64,000 nt of DNA, taken from contig SPDT01000005.1 in NCBI GenBank assembly GCA_008477525.1, forward strand, positions 2,232,001-2,296,000. The letters are read 5' to 3'. The position numbers and the translations under genes were made by a program. A model generated the notes under the pieces. It had not been told where the DNA came from, did not search any database, and saw nothing but the letters and a program-made list of their open reading frames with translations. This DNA is from Hypomyces perniciosus. Its lineage: Eukaryota > Ascomycota > Sordariomycetes > Hypocreales > Hypocreaceae. Of this stretch, positions 63,021-64,000 are shown piece by piece. Numbering within the stretch: position 1 is the stretch's first letter; each line of letters begins with the position of its first letter.

Positions 63021-64000
63021 AGTCTTTCCAAGGTGGCCAGCAGATGAATAAAATCACCGCCAGGCCCGAGAAAGATGGTAAGTTGGGTTATCGTGATGGC
63101 TGTCCAGATTCACATTCGTAACTCGTATATGTAGAGAAAATCGAAGAGAGGCTTTGTGTAAGAAAAACAAGGGCCGGCTCCACTGATTCGGTCGAAAATA
63201 TGTAACCAGGCCTCACTCAGAATGGAAATTCTGCTTCATCCGAGGACCCCAGCCGAGTGAAGAAGGAAAAGGGAAAGTATAGGCGGGCCAGCGAGGAGAG
63301 ACGAGGAGGATGAATTCTGTCAGGCCACACCAGGTGAGCCAAGTTCCTGATATGGTTGGTCAATTGGTGAAGATGCGCTACCTGGCTGTTAACGTGATGC
63401 AAGAAAAGGCGGTCCTCCAGGGACTGAGGCTAAGGAAATGATAAATGAGAGGAGTTCGGGATGCCTTGGTGGAGAGGGGGGCAAAGGTCTGGACCTCATG
63501 GACTTTTGGGGTTGTTGCCCGAATTTGTCAAACCACGAGGTGCGGCTCGCATGCACGGGCTTGGCCTCGTGGAAAGTACCTACTAAGGCAAGGTGCTCCG
63601 TACTTCGTACATAATTATACATACGAGCAGCTGGGCCGTTTGCTTTTTTTTTTTAGAGCCAGAGGAGTCTTATTATCTGAAGGGAAAACACGCTATTGTC
63701 AATGGTGGTGAATGGTTTTTCTTTTAGGTAGATTCTGATGGTGAAATAGGCGGCTGCGACCGGACGCATGAAGACAATGGCATCCATCAAGAATATGAGG
63801 AGGGTGAATAACAAAGACAAGACAAGAGGAGAGACAGACACCTGAATCTACAACACCTGCCAGCCACAGCGCCGTGCCTGAGATTGCCCCTCCCAGTGTT
63901 GGGGATGACACAAGCCTCGCATATTGCTCGTAGTACTCCGTATACCGTGTTGATTACCTTGCCCAGCACTCGGTTGCAGCCATGACAATGGGGATCGATC
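63021..64000. other. Right-edge region, possible truncated gene on the minus strand
   Basis: No complete gene is seen. On the minus strand the last ~40 bases end in a donor-like AAG|GTAATC at about 63957, and a second GCAG|GTGTTG donor-like site lies near 63855, so a gene starting outside the window might enter here. No domain is recognisable in the few residues available. TACTTCGTAC and TACTCCGTATAC elements occur near 63600 and 63930. Confidence 0.3.

Overview
The window reads as euchromatic DNA of a filamentous ascomycete (Pezizomycotina, most likely Sordariomycetes and probably Hypocreales). The reasons are short introns of about 50-80 bp with GTANGT donors and CTAAC branch sites, long intergenic spacers, a COT1/NDR kinase, an LRG1-type LIM-RhoGAP, an N-recognin of about 2,150 residues, and a NACHT/ankyrin NLR-like protein carrying a phosphorylase domain. 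No rRNA, tRNA, CRISPR array or intact transposon was recognised.

Layout. 0.4-4.1 kb: a STAND/NLR-like gene (PNP_UDP - NACHT - ankyrin - SesA-like) whose last domain is broken by a frameshift at a nine-A run. 4.7-6.1 kb: a class III aminotransferase of the glutamate-1-semialdehyde aminomutase type, preceded by a 20-bp minisatellite and a TATA box. 6.4-17.6 kb: SF3a subunit 2, the COT1 kinase, TIM54, a NIP30/FAM192A-domain protein and a Clg1-like cyclin. 17.6-26.6 kb: about 8-9 kb with no convincing gene, rich in a dispersed TACTCCGTA/TACGAAGTA motif. 26.7-40.5 kb: RSC7/NPL6, UBR1, QCR9, PYM and RPT4. 43.3-63.0 kb: GFA1, the proteasome beta7 subunit PRE4, a mitochondrial HMG-box protein, an unknown protein, ERG26, LRG1, a membrane alpha/beta-hydrolase-like protein and another unknown protein.

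Most genes are conserved housekeeping functions that are not co-regulated as an operon. They cover splicing and mRNP (SF3A2, PYM), morphogenesis and wall synthesis (COT1, GFA1, LRG1, Clg1-like cyclin), mitochondria (TIM54, QCR9, HMG protein), and protein turnover (UBR1, RPT4, PRE4, all within 18 kb). The accessory, fast-evolving part is the left end, with the NLR-like gene and the aminotransferase.

Exon borders were worked out by hand from splice signals, reading phase and family conservation. They are internally consistent but not confirmed by RNA data. The most interesting signals are: the NLR with a SesA-like signalling domain at its C-terminal side and a homopolymer frameshift; QCR9 with a start-codon-only exon and a GC-AG intron; a hidden first exon for RSC7; a short upstream ORF on UBR1; three stop-free introns of length divisible by three; and the intergenic palindromic motif.
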